Origin: an uncultured Oscillospiraceae bacterium
GTDB lineage: Bacteria; Bacillota; Clostridia; Oscillospirales; Acutalibacteraceae
Assembly: GCA_949293315.1 (NCBI GenBank)
Contig: CASFCH010000046.1
Span: forward strand, 1 to 64,000
DNA: 64,000 bases
Direction: 5' to 3'
Of the stretch, positions 8,451 to 18,554 are shown one piece after another (position 1 is the stretch's first letter; the number at the start of each line of letters is the position of its first letter). Made by a program: the position numbers and the translations under genes. Below the pieces are notes generated by a model, which had not been told where the DNA came from, ran no database searches, and was given only the letters and a program-made list of their open reading frames with translations.

Positions 8451-9401
8451 TTACTCATCTTCCTTGCGGAGGCTCAGGCCCAGGTCGTTCAGGCGGGCAA
8501 TCACTTCGTCCATGGACTTGCGCCCGAGATTGCGGACCTTCATCATGTCCTCTTCGCTCTTGTTGATCAGATCCTCTACCGTGTTGATCCCCGCGCGCTT
8601 CAGGCAGTTGAAGGAGCGGACGGAGAGATCCAGATCGTCGATGGATTTTTCAAGATACTTTTCCTTGTTATTCTCATCCTTGACGACCATGATCTCCGCA
8701 TTATGCGCCTCATCGGAGAGATCAACAAAGAGATTCAGGTGCTCGGTGAGGATCTTCGCCGCGAGGGAGACCCCCTCCTTGGCGGAAATCGTTCCGTTGG
8801 TCCAGACCTCAAGCGTCAGCTTGTCATAGTCCGTGATCTGGCCGACGCGGGTGTTTTCAACGGTGTAGTTGACCTTGAGCACCGGGGAATAAATCGAATC
8901 GACAGCGATGACGCCAATAGGCGGCTGCATCAGCTGCTTATTGCGCTCCGCGGGTACATAGCCGCGGCCCCTGTCCACCGTGATCTCCATGCTCAGGTGC
9001 GCATCCTTATCGAGGGATGCAATGTGAAGATCCGGATTTAAAATCACAACTTCCGAGTCAGCCTTAATGCTGCCGGCAGTCACTTCGCCCTCGCCGTTTG
9101 CATCGATGTAAACGGTTTTGGGACCGTCGCCATTTATCCGCAGTATGACATCCTTCAGGTTGAGGACGATCTCCGTCACATCCTCCTTCACGCCGTCGAT
9201 CGTGGTGAACTCATGGAGCGCACCGTCGATCTTCACGGAGGTGACGGCATATCCCGGCAGGGAGGAGAGCAGCACGCGGCGCAGGCTGTTGCCGAGCGTC
9301 GTACCGTATCCGCGCTCGAGCGGCTCGAGCGTAAACTTGCCATACGTGCCGTCCGGTGTCAATTCGGTCGTTTCGATTCGGGGCTTTTCGATTTCAATCA
9401 T
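8451..9401 (-). CDS. rpoA: DNA-directed RNA polymerase alpha subunit
   Basis: It dimerises to nucleate RNA polymerase assembly; its C-terminal domain contacts UP elements and activators. The assembly domain covers about residues 1-230 ([18 protein letters not shown] near the N-terminus) and a flexible linker leads to the alpha-CTD (about 248-312, with [10 protein letters not shown]). The 316-residue length is normal. AAGGAGGG precedes the ATG. It sits in its usual place between rpsD and rplQ. Confidence 0.98.
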   Translation of the reverse strand: MIEIEKPRIETTELTPDGTYGKFTLEPLERGYGTTLGNSLRRVLLSSLPGYAVTSVKIDGALHEFTTIDGVKEDVTEIVLNLKDVILRINGDGPKTVYIDANGEGEVTAGSIKADSEVVILNPDLHIASLDKDAHLSMEITVDRGRGYVPAERNKQLMQPPIGVIAVDSIYSPVLKVNYTVENTRVGQITDYDKLTLEVWTNGTISAKEGVSLAAKILTEHLNLFVDLSDEAHNAEIMVVKDENNKEKYLEKSIDDLDLSVRSFNCLKRAGINTVEDLINKSEEDMMKVRNLGRKSMDEVIARLNDLGLSLRKEDE

Positions 9402-9464
9402 TCAAAACCCTCCTTATATAAAAGTGGCTATCGCCTACTGCGTATTCTGTTCGGCAATCAGCTA

Positions 9465-10058
9465 TTACTTGGAGTAGAGCTCGACGATCAGGTGCTCGGA
9501 CACCTCATAATCGATATCGTCGCGCTGCGGCATTGCAACGATCTTCCCCTCGCTGGCGCCTGCGGCCTTTTCGATCCACTTCGGGCACGGCTGTTTGCCG
9601 AGCGTCTCAATCAGGGCCTTGAATTTGACAGATGCGCGGGACTTCTCGCGGATCGCGATCACATCGCCCGGCTTGACCTGATAGGACGGGATATCCACGC
9701 GCTTGCCGTTGACCGTAAAGTGGCCGTGGTTGACAAGCTGACGTGCCTCCCTGCGGGTGCCTGCAAAGCCCATGCGGAATACGACATTGTCCAGACGGCG
9801 CTCCAGCTCCTGCAGGAGCAGCTCGCCGGTGACGCCCTGCTTGCGCTCCGCCTTCAGATAATAGGCGTGGAACTGCTTCTCAAGGACACCGTAGATGAAC
9901 TTGACCTTCTGCTTCTCATTGAGCTGCATGGCATATTCAGACTGCTTGCGGCGCATCTGCTTGGGATTCCGGTAGGTCTCCTTGGAGTAACCGAGAACAG
10001 CCGGAGAAATGCCCAGCGTCTTGCAACGCTTGAGAACGGGCTGCATATTCTTTGCCAT
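9465..10058 (-). CDS. rpsD: 30S ribosomal protein S4
   Basis: Primary 16S rRNA binder that nucleates 5' domain assembly. The central S4 RNA-binding domain is clear (RLDNVVFRMGFAGTRREARQ, then VNGKRVDIPSY). At 197 residues it is of normal length and lacks the N-terminal zinc cysteines. GGAAGGAGG precedes the start. Unlike in Bacillus subtilis, where rpsD lies elsewhere, it is inside the alpha operon here. Confidence 0.97.
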   Translation of the reverse strand: MAKNMQPVLKRCKTLGISPAVLGYSKETYRNPKQMRRKQSEYAMQLNEKQKVKFIYGVLEKQFHAYYLKAERKQGVTGELLLQELERRLDNVVFRMGFAGTRREARQLVNHGHFTVNGKRVDIPSYQVKPGDVIAIREKSRASVKFKALIETLGKQPCPKWIEKAAGASEGKIVAMPQRDDIDYEVSEHLIVELYSK

Positions 10059-10079
10059 AATTGTTGGTCCTCCTTCCGA

Positions 10080-10487
10080 TTACACTCTTCTTCTCTTGGG
10101 CGGACGGCAGCCGTTGTGCGGAATCGGCGTGACATCCTTGATCATGCTGACCTCCAGGCCGGCGGTCTGAAGGGCGCGGATCGCGGCCTCACGGCCTGCG
10201 CCGGGGCCTTTGACATAGACTTCAACAGTCTTCATGCCGTGCTCCATGGCCGCCTTGGCGGCAGTCTCAGCGGCTGTCTGAGCGGCGAAGGGTGTGGATT
10301 TTCTGGAACCCTTAAAGCCCATCTCACCGGCACTCGCCCACGATACCGCATTCCCGTGCGTATCGGAAATGGTCACGATCGTGTTGTTGAAGGTGGATTG
10401 GATATGAGCTGCGCCGCGCTCAATATTCTTACGCTCACGGCGTTTACGAGTCGTAGCGCCTTTTTTGCCCGTAGCTTTAGTAGCCAT
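10080..10487 (-). CDS. rpsK: 30S ribosomal protein S11
   Basis: Platform protein next to the mRNA exit and the 3' end of 16S rRNA. It has 135 residues. [15 protein letters not shown] and the C-terminal [16 protein letters not shown] are diagnostic. GAGGAGG lies before the ATG; 16 bases separate it from rpsM. Confidence 0.98.
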   Translation of the reverse strand: MATKATGKKGATTRKRRERKNIERGAAHIQSTFNNTIVTISDTHGNAVSWASAGEMGFKGSRKSTPFAAQTAAETAAKAAMEHGMKTVEVYVKGPGAGREAAIRALQTAGLEVSMIKDVTPIPHNGCRPPKRRRV

Positions 10488-10503
10488 TCAATTACCTCCT
10501 CGC

Positions 10504-10872
10504 TTACTTCTTCTTGTTCGCAATCGTCTTCTTCGGTCCCTTGCGGGTGCGGGCGTTCGTCTTGGAACGCTGGCCGCGGACCGGAAGCCCCTTGCGATGA
10601 CGGACGCCGCGGTAGCAGCCGATTTCAATCAGCCGCTTGATGTCAAAAGCGGTGTCACGGCGAAGGTCGCCCTCTACTCGGACGTTCTTATCGATATAAT
10701 CACGGAGCTTGGAGACGTCCTCCTCGCTCAGATCCTTCACGCGGGTGTCGGGATTGACTCCGGTTGCCTTAATAATGTCGCTTGCCGTTTTGCGGCCGAT
10801 GCCGAAGATATACGTAAGGCCGATCTCGACCCGTTTATCCCTCGGCAGGTCAACGCCAGAAATACGCGCCAT
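10504..10872 (-). CDS. rpsM: 30S ribosomal protein S13
   Basis: Head protein that bridges to the 50S subunit and touches P-site tRNA with its basic tail. [20 protein letters not shown] and the [17 protein letters not shown] tail are characteristic. It has 122 residues, with GGAGG upstream of ATG. Confidence 0.98.
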   Translation of the reverse strand: MARISGVDLPRDKRVEIGLTYIFGIGRKTASDIIKATGVNPDTRVKDLSEEDVSKLRDYIDKNVRVEGDLRRDTAFDIKRLIEIGCYRGVRHRKGLPVRGQRSKTNARTRKGPKKTIANKKK

Positions 10873-10908
10873 TTGTCAGTTGCACCTCCATATAATAGGT
10901 TGTTCAGG

Positions 10909-11022
10909 TTAACCCTGACGCTGCTTATGCTTGGGATTCTCACAGATGACCATGATTTTCCCCTTGCGCTTAATGACTTTGCACTTTTCGCAAATCTTTT
11001 TGACAGAAGGTCTGACTTTCAT
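10909..11022 (-). CDS. rpmJ: 50S ribosomal protein L36
   Basis: A 37-residue zinc-ribbon protein of the large subunit, found by reading the minus strand between infA and rpsM. The sequence begins [15 protein letters not shown]. It keeps the C-x2-C, C and H ligands (ICEKC ... CENPKH), so it is the zinc-binding form. GGGAGG lies upstream of the ATG. Confidence 0.97.
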   Translation of the reverse strand: MKVRPSVKKICEKCKVIKRKGKIMVICENPKHKQRQG

Positions 11023-11048
11023 AGTAAAAATACCTCCCTCGCCTTTCG

Positions 11049-11267
11049 CTATTTTGAACGCCATGTGATCCGGCCGCGCGAGAGGTCATAGGGAGACATC
11101 TCCACGGTGACCTTGTCGCCCGGCAGGATCCGGATGTAATTCATCCTCAGCTTGCCGGAAATATGGGCCAGTATCATATGACCGTTTTCGAGTTCGACCT
11201 GGAACATCGCATTGGGCAATGCCTCTTTGACGATCCCCTCGATCTCAATCATATCCTGCTTTGACAC
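11049..11267 (-). CDS. infA: Translation initiation factor IF-1
   Basis: OB-fold factor that occupies the ribosomal A site during initiation. The 72 residues ([17 protein letters not shown]..., [18 protein letters not shown]) match the family. The start is GTG 11267, seven bases after GGAGG. It sits between map and rpmJ as in many Firmicutes. Confidence 0.97.
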   Translation of the reverse strand: MSKQDMIEIEGIVKEALPNAMFQVELENGHMILAHISGKLRMNYIRILPGDKVTVEMSPYDLSRGRITWRSK

Positions 11268-11306
11268 AACGCACCCTCCTTACTGCGGAAATCGCACCGC
11301 CGGCGG

Positions 11307-12056
11307 TCAAACCACCGTTAAAATCTGCGGTCCGTCGTTTGTTATTACAATCGTGTGCTCCCAGTGAGCCGAGAGCTTCCCATCTATTGTTTTAACCGTC
11401 CAGCCGTCAGACAACGTTTTGACTCCCGCCCTGCCCAGATTGATCATGGGTTCGATGGCAATCGTCATGCCCGGCACAAGGCGAACGCCTCTGCCGCGTG
11501 TGCCGTAATTCGGCACAGCGGGGTCTTCGTGCAGCGCGGTGCCGACCCCGTGCCCGGTGAATTCCCGGACCACGGAATAGCCGCGCGCCTCACAGTACTC
11601 CTGAACAGCCGCGCCGATATCACCGATCCTTCCGCCAGCGACAGCCGCCCTGATCCCCTCATAAAGGCTCTCACGCGTGGTGTCGTTCAGCCGCTTTGCC
11701 TCGTCGCTGATTGCGCCCGCTGCAAAAGTGGCGGCATTATCGCCGTGATACCCGTCCTTCTTGGCGCCCAGGTCAATGCTGACCAGATCGCCCTCCCGGA
11801 TCACGCGGTCCCTGCTCGGAATGCCGTGAATGACCTCGTCATTGATAGAAATACACGCTGTTGCGGGATAACCGTTATAGTGCAGGAAATTGGGCTGTGC
11901 CCCCTGACTGATGATGTAGTCATAGGCGATCCTGTCGATCTCACCCGTCGTGACGCCCGGCCTGACGGCCTCGCCCGCAATCTGGAGCGCGGCCGCCGAG
12001 ATCCGGCACGCCTCACGCATGAGCTCAATCTCCCGCTTGGTCTTCACAACAACCAT
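11307..12056 (-). CDS. map: Methionine aminopeptidase, type I
   Basis: It removes the initiator methionine from nascent proteins. Metal ligands of the pita-bread fold are visible: D in SIDLGAKKDGYHGD, H in FTGHGVG, E in AIEPM and E in the C-terminal HWEHTI. GGAGG lies seven bases before ATG 12056 but only one base before an ATG at 12062, so 12056 is chosen (249 residues). The 12062 ATG would overlap the adk stop as ATGA. The short form without an N-terminal SEC-C zinc domain is seen. Confidence 0.95.
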   Translation of the reverse strand: MVVVKTKREIELMREACRISAAALQIAGEAVRPGVTTGEIDRIAYDYIISQGAQPNFLHYNGYPATACISINDEVIHGIPSRDRVIREGDLVSIDLGAKKDGYHGDNAATFAAGAISDEAKRLNDTTRESLYEGIRAAVAGGRIGDIGAAVQEYCEARGYSVVREFTGHGVGTALHEDPAVPNYGTRGRGVRLVPGMTIAIEPMINLGRAGVKTLSDGWTVKTIDGKLSAHWEHTIVITNDGPQILTVV

Positions 12057-12058
12057 GG

Positions 12059-12691
12059 TCATACCTCCAGGGCGGCGAAGACGGTCGCGGTCGTATCCTC
12101 GACGTCCTCCTGCCCCTGAGCAATCACAAGCTTACCAGCTTTTTTGTAATAATCCTTCAAAGGCTCCGTCTGCTCATGGTAAACCTTGAGCCGTGCCAGG
12201 ACCGTCTCCGGAGCGTCATCTTTTCTCCTGATGAGCTCCGCGCCGCACTTATCACAGATCCCAGGCGCCTTAGGCGGGTTGTGATCCGTGTGGAATGTGG
12301 CGCCGCACTTGGGGCACACACGCCGGCCGGACATCCGCTCCACGATCATGTCGTCGCTGACCTCCAGCGACAGCACCTTGTCGATCTGAGCGCCCATCGC
12401 ATCGAGCGCCTCAGCCTGCGGGATCGTGCGGGGGAAACCGTCCAGGATGTAGCCGCTGCGGCAGTCCTCCTTTGAAAGTCTGTCTTCGATAATTCCGATC
12501 ATCACTTCATCCGGAACGAGATGGCCCTGCTCGATATACTTCTTGGCCAGTTCGCCCATCTCCGTCCCCGCGGCAATGGCTTCCCGCAGGATATCTCCGG
12601 TGGAGATCGCCGGGATGGAAAGGTGGCGGCTGATTCGCGCAGCCTGCGTCCCCTTTCCGGCCCCGGGAGCTCCCATAATTATCAGCTTCAT
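12059..12691 (-). CDS. adk: Adenylate kinase, zinc-LID type
   Basis: It interconverts ATP+AMP and 2 ADP. The N-terminal P-loop GAPGAGKGT and the DGFPRT segment are present. The LID carries a four-cysteine zinc site (CPKCG ... CDKCG), typical of Gram-positive Adk. It has 210 residues. It follows secY by 15 bases and its stop abuts map. Confidence 0.97.
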   Translation of the reverse strand: MKLIIMGAPGAGKGTQAARISRHLSIPAISTGDILREAIAAGTEMGELAKKYIEQGHLVPDEVMIGIIEDRLSKEDCRSGYILDGFPRTIPQAEALDAMGAQIDKVLSLEVSDDMIVERMSGRRVCPKCGATFHTDHNPPKAPGICDKCGAELIRRKDDAPETVLARLKVYHEQTEPLKDYYKKAGKLVIAQGQEDVEDTTATVFAALEV

Positions 12692-12706
12692 AGACCGTGC
12701 TCCTCC

Positions 12707-14038
12707 TTAATCAAGGAAGCCCTTGTAGTGGCGCATCATCAACTGGCTCTCGAGCTGCTTGACCGTCTCAAGCGCAACGCCGACAAGGATGATGATGGAC
12801 GTACCGCCCATGGCGATGGTCATCCCCTCGTTGTCCATGATGAGGGAGGTCAGCTGCGAGAACACGATCGGGAACAGCGCCACAACGCTCAGCAACAGCG
12901 CGCCCATCAGCGTGATCTTGGAGAGAATCTTGGAGATATAGTCCGAAGTCGGCTTTCCGGGGCGGATGCCCGGAATCGCACCGCTGTTCTTGCGGATATT
13001 GTTGGCCATGTCGATCGGGTTGTACTGGATCGTCGCATAGAAGTATGCGAAGAAGATGATCAGCAGGAAATACACACAGCCGTAGAAGGGGCTCTGCTGG
13101 CTGAAGAGGCCGAAGAACGTATCCCAGCCGCTGCCCTCTTCATAGTTGATAAACATGCCGATCGTCGCGGGCAGGGAAAGAATGGAGCTCGCGAAGATGA
13201 TGGGCATAACGCCGGACATGTTGACCTTGATCGGGATGTGCGTACTCTGACCGCCGTACATCTTCCGGCCGACGACGCGCTTTGCATACTGGACCGGGAT
13301 CCTGCGCTCCGACTTATCCATAAAGACGATGAACGCGACGATGCCCAGCAGCAGGACGATCGTGATCGGGACGAGCGCGTAATACGCACCGCCGCGGCGC
13401 AGGTACTCATAGAGCTGCGTGGCAATGGCGGGGATTCGCGCAACGATGCCGGCAAAGAGGATCAGAGAGATTCCGTTGCCGATTCCCTTTTCGTTGATCT
13501 GCTCGCCCATCCACATGATCAGCGCGGAGCCCGCGGTGAGCACGAGGACGATGACAAAGGCCTGAAATACGGCCCAGCCGCCGGTGAAATCAGCGCCGTC
13601 GGCGTTAGTCATCAGATAACCGCCGTTCTTCAGGTAGAAGTAATAGCCGGTGCTCTGAAGGGCCGCAAGGCCGACCGTGAGATAACGGGTGATCGATGCA
13701 ATCTTTTTCCTGCCGCTCTCCCCCTCCTTTGCCATCCGCTCCAGAGGCGGAAGTGCAACGGTGAGGAGCTGCATGATGATGGAGGAGTTGATGAACGGCG
13801 TAATCGACATCGCGAAAATTGTGCCGTAGCTGAACGCTCCGCCCGTCAGCATGCTCAGGTAGGACATGAACGTCTCATCCGTGGCGGCGACGATACCGCC
13901 CTGCGCCATGATTCCGGGATCGAGAAATGGAACCGGAATCCAGGACCCAAGCCTGAACAGGAGCAGGATCAGTGCAGTGTATAAAATCTTTTTGCGTAAA
14001 TCGGCGACCTTCCATGCGTTGATGAACGTACGAAGCAT
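12707..14038 (-). CDS. secY: Protein translocase subunit SecY
   Basis: Channel-forming subunit of SecYEG in the cytoplasmic membrane. It has 443 residues with ten predicted membrane segments, the N-terminal LRKKILYTALILLLFRLGSWIPVPF and the plug and cytoplasmic loops of the family. The start lies one base beyond the rplO stop, with GAGGTG reaching into rplO, so translation is probably coupled. Confidence 0.97.
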   Translation of the reverse strand: MLRTFINAWKVADLRKKILYTALILLLFRLGSWIPVPFLDPGIMAQGGIVAATDETFMSYLSMLTGGAFSYGTIFAMSITPFINSSIIMQLLTVALPPLERMAKEGESGRKKIASITRYLTVGLAALQSTGYYFYLKNGGYLMTNADGADFTGGWAVFQAFVIVLVLTAGSALIMWMGEQINEKGIGNGISLILFAGIVARIPAIATQLYEYLRRGGAYYALVPITIVLLLGIVAFIVFMDKSERRIPVQYAKRVVGRKMYGGQSTHIPIKVNMSGVMPIIFASSILSLPATIGMFINYEEGSGWDTFFGLFSQQSPFYGCVYFLLIIFFAYFYATIQYNPIDMANNIRKNSGAIPGIRPGKPTSDYISKILSKITLMGALLLSVVALFPIVFSQLTSLIMDNEGMTIAMGGTSIIILVGVALETVKQLESQLMMRHYKGFLD

Positions 14039-14039
14039 C

Positions 14040-14483
14040 TCAGATCACCTCGGCCTTTCCGCCGGCCGCCTCGATCTTGGACTTGGCAGACTCCGAATAC
14101 GCATTCACTTTTACGGTGAGCTTCTTGGTCAGCTCGCCGTTGCCGAGGACCTTGACACCGTCAAGCTCCTTCTTAATGAGGCCTGCCGCAATCAGTGCCG
14201 CAGCGTCTACCGTGGCGCCGTCTTCGAACTTGGCCTCGAGCTGGGCGACGTTGACGCTGACAATCTCCTTGGCGAAGATATTGTTAAAGCCTCTCTTCGG
14301 GATTCTGCGCTGAAGGGGCATCTGACCGCCTTCAAAACCCGGACGCATGCCGCGGCCCGCGCGGGCCTTCTGGCCCTTGTGGCCCTTACCGGCCGTCTTG
14401 CCCTGACCGGAGGCAGCGCCTCGACCGATACGCTTGACATCCTTTTTGGAGCCCGGCGCCGGAGTGAGTTCATGCAGTTTCAT
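14040..14483 (-). CDS. rplO: 50S ribosomal protein L15
   Basis: Large-subunit protein with a glycine- and arginine-rich extended N-terminus ([20 protein letters not shown]). The start [11 protein letters not shown] at 14483 is eight bases after GGGAGG; upstream in-frame codons are not needed. It has 147 residues. Confidence 0.97.
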   Translation of the reverse strand: MKLHELTPAPGSKKDVKRIGRGAASGQGKTAGKGHKGQKARAGRGMRPGFEGGQMPLQRRIPKRGFNNIFAKEIVSVNVAQLEAKFEDGATVDAAALIAAGLIKKELDGVKVLGNGELTKKLTVKVNAYSESAKSKIEAAGGKAEVI

Positions 14484-14501
14484 AGTTACACCTCCCATAC
14501 A

Positions 14502-14684
14502 TTACGCGTTGACAACCTCTATAAGGTGGATGATTTTTTTGATCTTGCCCTGCGTCTGAGGATTGTCGGGCTGTGTAACAACATCGCCGATTTTTTTCAG
14601 ACCAAGCGAATTGGCGGTGGCAATCTGGTCCTTTTTGCTGCCAATCAGACTTTTCACAAGCTTGATTTCAACGGTATTTGCCAT
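14502..14684 (-). CDS. rpmD: 50S ribosomal protein L30
   Basis: A 60-residue large-subunit protein. [19 protein letters not shown] and the [14 protein letters not shown] region mark the family. The ATG at 14684 lies nine bases after GGAGG; an in-frame GTG at 14693 sits too close to the ribosome binding site. Confidence 0.95.
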   Translation of the reverse strand: MANTVEIKLVKSLIGSKKDQIATANSLGLKKIGDVVTQPDNPQTQGKIKKIIHLIEVVNA

Positions 14685-14697
14685 CTTCTCCACCCTC

Positions 14698-15198
14698 CTA
14701 TCCTAAAATTTCCTGCCTGGTCTTGCCGCGGGTGGCCGCCACCTCGTTGGCGCTGCGGAGCCTGGAAAGACCATCGATCGTCGCGCGGACGACGTTGCAG
14801 GGGTTATTTGAACGAAGCGCCTTGGAACGGATGTCCTTGATGCCGACGGACTCGACCACTGCGCGCACCGGGCCGCCGGCAATAACGCCGGTACCGGGGG
14901 CGGCGGGCTTGAGAAGGACGACACCCGCGCCAAACTTGCCGATCACTTCATGCGGGATCGTGCTGCCCATCAGGGCCACGGTGATCAGGTTTTTCTTGGC
15001 ATCCTCAATGCCCTTGCGGATCGCATCCGGGACCTCGCCCGATTTGCCCAGGCCGAAGCCTACGCGGCCCTTGCCGTCGCCGACAACGACGAGCGCGGCA
15101 AACTTGAAGATACGGCCGCCCTTGACCGTCTTGGATACGCGGTTGATCGCAACTACGCGCTCCTGAAACTCCTCAGCGGAAGCGTCAAATCTAGCCAA
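14698..15198 (-). CDS. rpsE: 30S ribosomal protein S5
   Basis: Small-subunit protein at the mRNA entry tunnel, important for decoding fidelity. The S5 double-stranded RNA-binding domain ([17 protein letters not shown]) and C-terminal domain ([17 protein letters not shown]) are complete at 166 residues. The initiation codon is TTG (15198), seven bases after GGAGG; no ATG or GTG start lies near, which is uncommon for a ribosomal protein gene. Confidence 0.97.
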   Translation of the reverse strand: MARFDASAEEFQERVVAINRVSKTVKGGRIFKFAALVVVGDGKGRVGFGLGKSGEVPDAIRKGIEDAKKNLITVALMGSTIPHEVIGKFGAGVVLLKPAAPGTGVIAGGPVRAVVESVGIKDIRSKALRSNNPCNVVRATIDGLSRLRSANEVAATRGKTRQEILG

Positions 15199-15213
15199 AA
15201 GTATTCCTCCTTA

Positions 15214-15573
15214 TCAGAATTTCAGCCCGCCTTCACGGGCACCCTCGGCCAGCGCCTTGACACGGCCGTGATAGATGTAGCCGCCGCGGTCAAAGACAAC
15301 TTCCGTGATCTTTGCCTGAGCAGCGCGCTCTGCCAGCAGTACGCCGACCTTGTGGGCGGCCTCAGCGTTCCCGCCGTAATCCTTAAAATCCTTTTCGACA
15401 GTCGAAGCGGACACAAGGGTGACCCCCTTAACGTCGTCGATTAACTGCGCATAAATGTTTTTAAGGGAGCGGTAAACGTTCAGCCGCGGGCACTCGGCGG
15501 TGCCGCTGATCTTGCCGCGGACTCTCTTATGACGGTTCAGCCTGGCTTTATTGGAATCCGGCTTGCTAACCAT
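15214..15573 (-). CDS. rplR: 50S ribosomal protein L18
   Basis: 5S rRNA-binding protein of the central protuberance. It has 119 residues, with [14 protein letters not shown] and the C-terminal [29 protein letters not shown] precedes the ATG. Confidence 0.97.
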   Translation of the reverse strand: MVSKPDSNKARLNRHKRVRGKISGTAECPRLNVYRSLKNIYAQLIDDVKGVTLVSASTVEKDFKDYGGNAEAAHKVGVLLAERAAQAKITEVVFDRGGYIYHGRVKALAEGAREGGLKF

Positions 15574-15592
15574 AGTAATTCACTCCTTTAAC

Positions 15593-16138
15593 TTACTTTG
15601 CGCCCTTACCCGCCTTGCCTTCCTTGCGGCGGATAACTTCGTCAGCATACTTGATGCCCTTGCCCTTATAGGGCTCCGGCGGGCGCTTCTCGCGGACTTC
15701 AGCCGCAAACTGGCCGACCTTCTGCTTGTCGGGGCCGGAAATGATGATCTTGTTCGGCGAGGGGACCTCAATGGTGATCCCGTCGACCTCAGGCATCACG
15801 ACCTGATGGGAAAAGCCCAGGTTCATCACCAGGTCCTTGCCCTGCTTGGCGGCCCTGTAGCCGACGCCGTTGACTTCAAGCTCCTTCTTATAGCCGTTCG
15901 TGACGCCCTCCACCATGTTGGCGATCAGGGTACGGGTCAGGCCGTGGAGTGAATGATTGAAATTGGAATCGTCGGGGCGGGTAACGATGATCTCGTTATC
16001 CTTTTTCTCGACGGTGATGTTGCTGTGCACTGTCCTGGTGAGGGTGCCCTTGGGGCCCTTAACGGTGACAGTGCCGTCCGCGATGGTGACGTCAACCCCA
16101 GCGGGGATGGCCACCGGCATCTTACCAATACGTGACAT
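15593..16138 (-). CDS. rplF: 50S ribosomal protein L6
   Basis: Two-domain large-subunit protein near the GTPase-associated centre. It has 181 residues. [15 protein letters not shown] and the C-terminal [12 protein letters not shown] signature are present. AAGGAGG lies upstream. Confidence 0.98.
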   Translation of the reverse strand: MSRIGKMPVAIPAGVDVTIADGTVTVKGPKGTLTRTVHSNITVEKKDNEIIVTRPDDSNFNHSLHGLTRTLIANMVEGVTNGYKKELEVNGVGYRAAKQGKDLVMNLGFSHQVVMPEVDGITIEVPSPNKIIISGPDKQKVGQFAAEVREKRPPEPYKGKGIKYADEVIRRKEGKAGKGAK

Positions 16139-16152
16139 GACTGTACACCTCC

Positions 16153-16551
16153 TTACCAGATAAACGCAAGGACTTCGCCGCCAACATTCTGCTTGCGGGC
16201 TTCCTTGTCCGTCATAACACCCTTGGACGTGGATACGATCGCGATGCCCAGGCCCCTGATGACCTTCGGCATGTTCTCGCAGTCGGAATAGATCCGCAGG
16301 CCGGGCTTGGAGACCCTGCGCAGGCCTGTGATCACCTGAGATTTGTTGGGACCGTACTTGAGGGTCATGTGGATAATGCCCTGCTTGCCGTCCTCCTCAA
16401 CCTGAAAGCTCTTGACATAGCCCTCATCAACAAGAATTTGAGCAATTGCCTTCTTCATGTTAGATGCGGGGATGTCCACCGTATCGTGCTTGGCGGAGTT
16501 CGCATTGCGGATCCGCGTGAGCATATCGGCGATAGAATCGGTTATCTGCAT
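16153..16551 (-). CDS. rpsH: 30S ribosomal protein S8
   Basis: Central-domain 16S rRNA binder. It has 132 residues. [14 protein letters not shown] at the N-terminus and [16 protein letters not shown] near the C-terminus are diagnostic. No sign of a translational operator was looked for beyond a normal SD. Confidence 0.98.
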   Translation of the reverse strand: MQITDSIADMLTRIRNANSAKHDTVDIPASNMKKAIAQILVDEGYVKSFQVEEDGKQGIIHMTLKYGPNKSQVITGLRRVSKPGLRIYSDCENMPKVIRGLGIAIVSTSKGVMTDKEARKQNVGGEVLAFIW

Positions 16552-16578
16552 ACCGTCAACCTCCTTTGCAATTGCTCG

Positions 16579-16764
16579 TTACCAGCTTGCTTTTTTCACA
16601 CCGGGGATCTGGCCCGCATGGGCGAGCTCCCGGAAACAGATGCGGCATACGCCGTACTTGCGGAGATAAGCGTGGGGCCTGCCGCAAATCTTGCACCTGT
16701 TGTAAGCGCGAGTCGAATACTTCGGTGTCCGGCTCTGCTTGACCTTCATAGAAGTTTTTGCCAT
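16579..16764 (-). CDS. rpsZ: 30S ribosomal protein S14, zinc type
   Basis: Short (61-residue) S14 with the C-x2-C ... C-x2-C zinc site ([20 protein letters not shown]). This is the zinc-dependent paralogue; no zinc-free rpsN is in the window. It lies between rplE and rpsH. Confidence 0.97.
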   Translation of the reverse strand: MAKTSMKVKQSRTPKYSTRAYNRCKICGRPHAYLRKYGVCRICFRELAHAGQIPGVKKASW

Positions 16765-16776
16765 TGCTACCCCTCC

Positions 16777-17316
16777 TTATCTGGAAAACGGAGCGCCCAT
16801 CAGCGTGAGCAGCTCGCGCGCTTCTTCATCCGTGTTGGCCGTGGTGACAAAGCAGATGTCCATACCGCGGACCTTGTCGATCTTATCGTAATCGATCTCC
16901 GGGAAAATCAGCTGCTCCTTGATGCCCACGGAATAGTTGCCGCGGCCGTCAAAGGAATCCGGATTGATTCCGCGGAAGTCCCTCACGCGCGGAAGCGCGA
17001 GATTGAAGAAACGATCGATGAATTCATACATTCTGTCGCCGCGGAGCGTGACCTTCGCACCGATGACCATACCCTCGCGCAGCTTGAAGTTCGCAACGGA
17101 CTTCTTCGCGCGGCAGAGGTAGGGGCGCTGGCCGGTGATCTGCATCAGATCAGAGACGACCGCGTCGATCACCTTCGAATTCTCACGCGCCTCGCCGCAG
17201 CCTACGTTGACGACTACCTTGTCGATCTTCGGGATCTGCATGACGCTCTTGTATCCGAATTTCTTCATCAGCGCAGGTGCAACCTCTTTCAGATAGGTTT
17301 CTTTTAACCTTGCCAT
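16777..17316 (-). CDS. rplE: 50S ribosomal protein L5
   Basis: 5S rRNA-binding protein contacting P-site tRNA. It has 179 residues, with [40 protein letters not shown] and [25 protein letters not shown] precedes the ATG by about 11 bases. Confidence 0.98.
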   Translation of the reverse strand: MARLKETYLKEVAPALMKKFGYKSVMQIPKIDKVVVNVGCGEARENSKVIDAVVSDLMQITGQRPYLCRAKKSVANFKLREGMVIGAKVTLRGDRMYEFIDRFFNLALPRVRDFRGINPDSFDGRGNYSVGIKEQLIFPEIDYDKIDKVRGMDICFVTTANTDEEARELLTLMGAPFSR

Positions 17317-17333
17317 TATGTCATGTTCCTCCC

Positions 17334-17660
17334 TTATTCGAATGCCGCAAGGCAGTCTTTCTTTTTGCAGGTGCGCAGCTTCTTGCCCTTTTCATCGACC
17401 TTGTGGCCCACGCGGGTGGGACGGCCGCACTTGGGGCAGATCAGCTGAACTTTATCCGCATAAATCGCACTTTCGGCCTTAATCAGGCCGCCGGCCTCGC
17501 CCATTTTTTTGGGCTTGACATGCTTTGTGACAATATTGGCCTTCTCAACGATGACCTTATTCTCGGCGGCACTTACCTGCATGACCTTGCCGCGCTTGCC
17601 GCGGTCACGGCCGTTGATGATGACGACCTCGTCGCCGGTTTTAACATGAACCTTATTCAT
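17334..17660 (-). CDS. rplX: 50S ribosomal protein L24
   Basis: Assembly-initiating 23S rRNA binder with a KOW motif ([20 protein letters not shown]). Its 108 residues end in a cysteine-rich tail (CPKCGRP ... CKKKDC) seen in several clostridial L24s. The start MNKVHVKTG is at 17660 with GGGAGG upstream; the frame stays open further upstream inside rplN and is not coding there. Confidence 0.96.
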   Translation of the reverse strand: MNKVHVKTGDEVVIINGRDRGKRGKVMQVSAAENKVIVEKANIVTKHVKPKKMGEAGGLIKAESAIYADKVQLICPKCGRPTRVGHKVDEKGKKLRTCKKKDCLAAFE

Positions 17661-17676
17661 CCTGAGCACCTCCCGA

Positions 17677-18045
17677 TTAAAGTACTTCGGGCGCCAGGGA
17701 AAGGATCTTGAGATAATCCTTCTCGCGAAGCTCCCTCGCCACAGGCCCAAAAATACGTGTACCTCTGGGGTTCTTATCCTCACGGATAATGACCGCCGCG
17801 TTCTCGTCGAAGCGGATGTAGGTGCCGTCATCGCGGCGGACACCGCTCGCCGTACGGACGACGACCGCCTTGACGACCTCGCCTTTTTTGACAACGCCGC
17901 CGGGTGCTGCTTTTTTGACAGAAGCAACGATGACGTCTCCGATATTGGCATACCTCCGGCCGGAACCCCCAAGCACGCGGATACACATAATCTCCTTCGC
18001 GCCGGTGTTGTCGGCAACCTTGAGGTAACTCTGTTGCTGTATCAC
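17677..18045 (-). CDS. rplN: 50S ribosomal protein L14
   Basis: Interface protein of the large subunit. It has 122 residues: [25 protein letters not shown] and the C-terminal [24 protein letters not shown]. It starts at GTG 18045, after AAAGGAGG. Confidence 0.98.
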   Translation of the reverse strand: MIQQQSYLKVADNTGAKEIMCIRVLGGSGRRYANIGDVIVASVKKAAPGGVVKKGEVVKAVVVRTASGVRRDDGTYIRFDENAAVIIREDKNPRGTRIFGPVARELREKDYLKILSLAPEVL

Positions 18046-18072
18046 GGTGGTTTCCTCCTTTGCTATGCCAGC

Positions 18073-18330
18073 TTATTTGGCCTTCTCAATGATTTCTACA
18101 ACGCGCCATCTCTTATCCTTGGAAATGGGGCGCGTCTCCATGACAAGCACGCGGTCGCCGATGCCGCACGCGTTCTCCTCGTCGTGCGCCTTGATCTTGA
18201 CCGTGCGGTTGATGATCTTTTTATAAAGCGGATGCCGGACCCTGTCCTTGACGGAGACGACAACCGTCTTCTGCATCTTGTCGCTGGTGACGATGCCAAC
18301 CCGAGTCTTTCTGAGGTTTCTTTCGTTCAT
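18073..18330 (-). CDS. rpsQ: 30S ribosomal protein S17
   Basis: OB-fold 16S rRNA binder. It has 85 residues; [21 protein letters not shown] and the [20 protein letters not shown] block are typical. GGGAGG upstream. Confidence 0.97.
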   Translation of the reverse strand: MNERNLRKTRVGIVTSDKMQKTVVVSVKDRVRHPLYKKIINRTVKIKAHDEENACGIGDRVLVMETRPISKDKRWRVVEIIEKAK

Positions 18331-18350
18331 TCGATCCTACCTCCCTTTCC

Positions 18351-18554
18351 TTATGCGTTCGCGCCGTGGAGCTGGATGTCGCGCTGCACCGTCTTGATGC
18401 GGGCGATATCCTTCTTGACAGCACGGATGCGCATCGGGTTGTCGAGCTGATTGATGGCTTGCTGAAAATGCAGATTAAAAAGCTCGTCTTTCAATTCGGA
18501 AAGTTTCTTCTCCATTTCTTCGGAGGACATTTTTCTGATTTCACTCGCTTTCAT
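18351..18554 (-). CDS. rpmC: 50S ribosomal protein L29
   Basis: Helical-hairpin protein near the tunnel exit and SRP docking site. It has 67 residues (EIRKMSSEEMEKKLSELKDELFNLHFQ). Its ATG shares a base with the rplP stop (TAATG), suggesting coupled translation. Confidence 0.96.
   Translation of the reverse strand: MKASEIRKMSSEEMEKKLSELKDELFNLHFQQAINQLDNPMRIRAVKKDIARIKTVQRDIQLHGANA

Noticed and set aside
12521-13984. Long plus-strand frames opposite secY and adk
   Set aside because: Asp/Arg/His-rich antisense translations of well-identified genes; no ribosome binding site.
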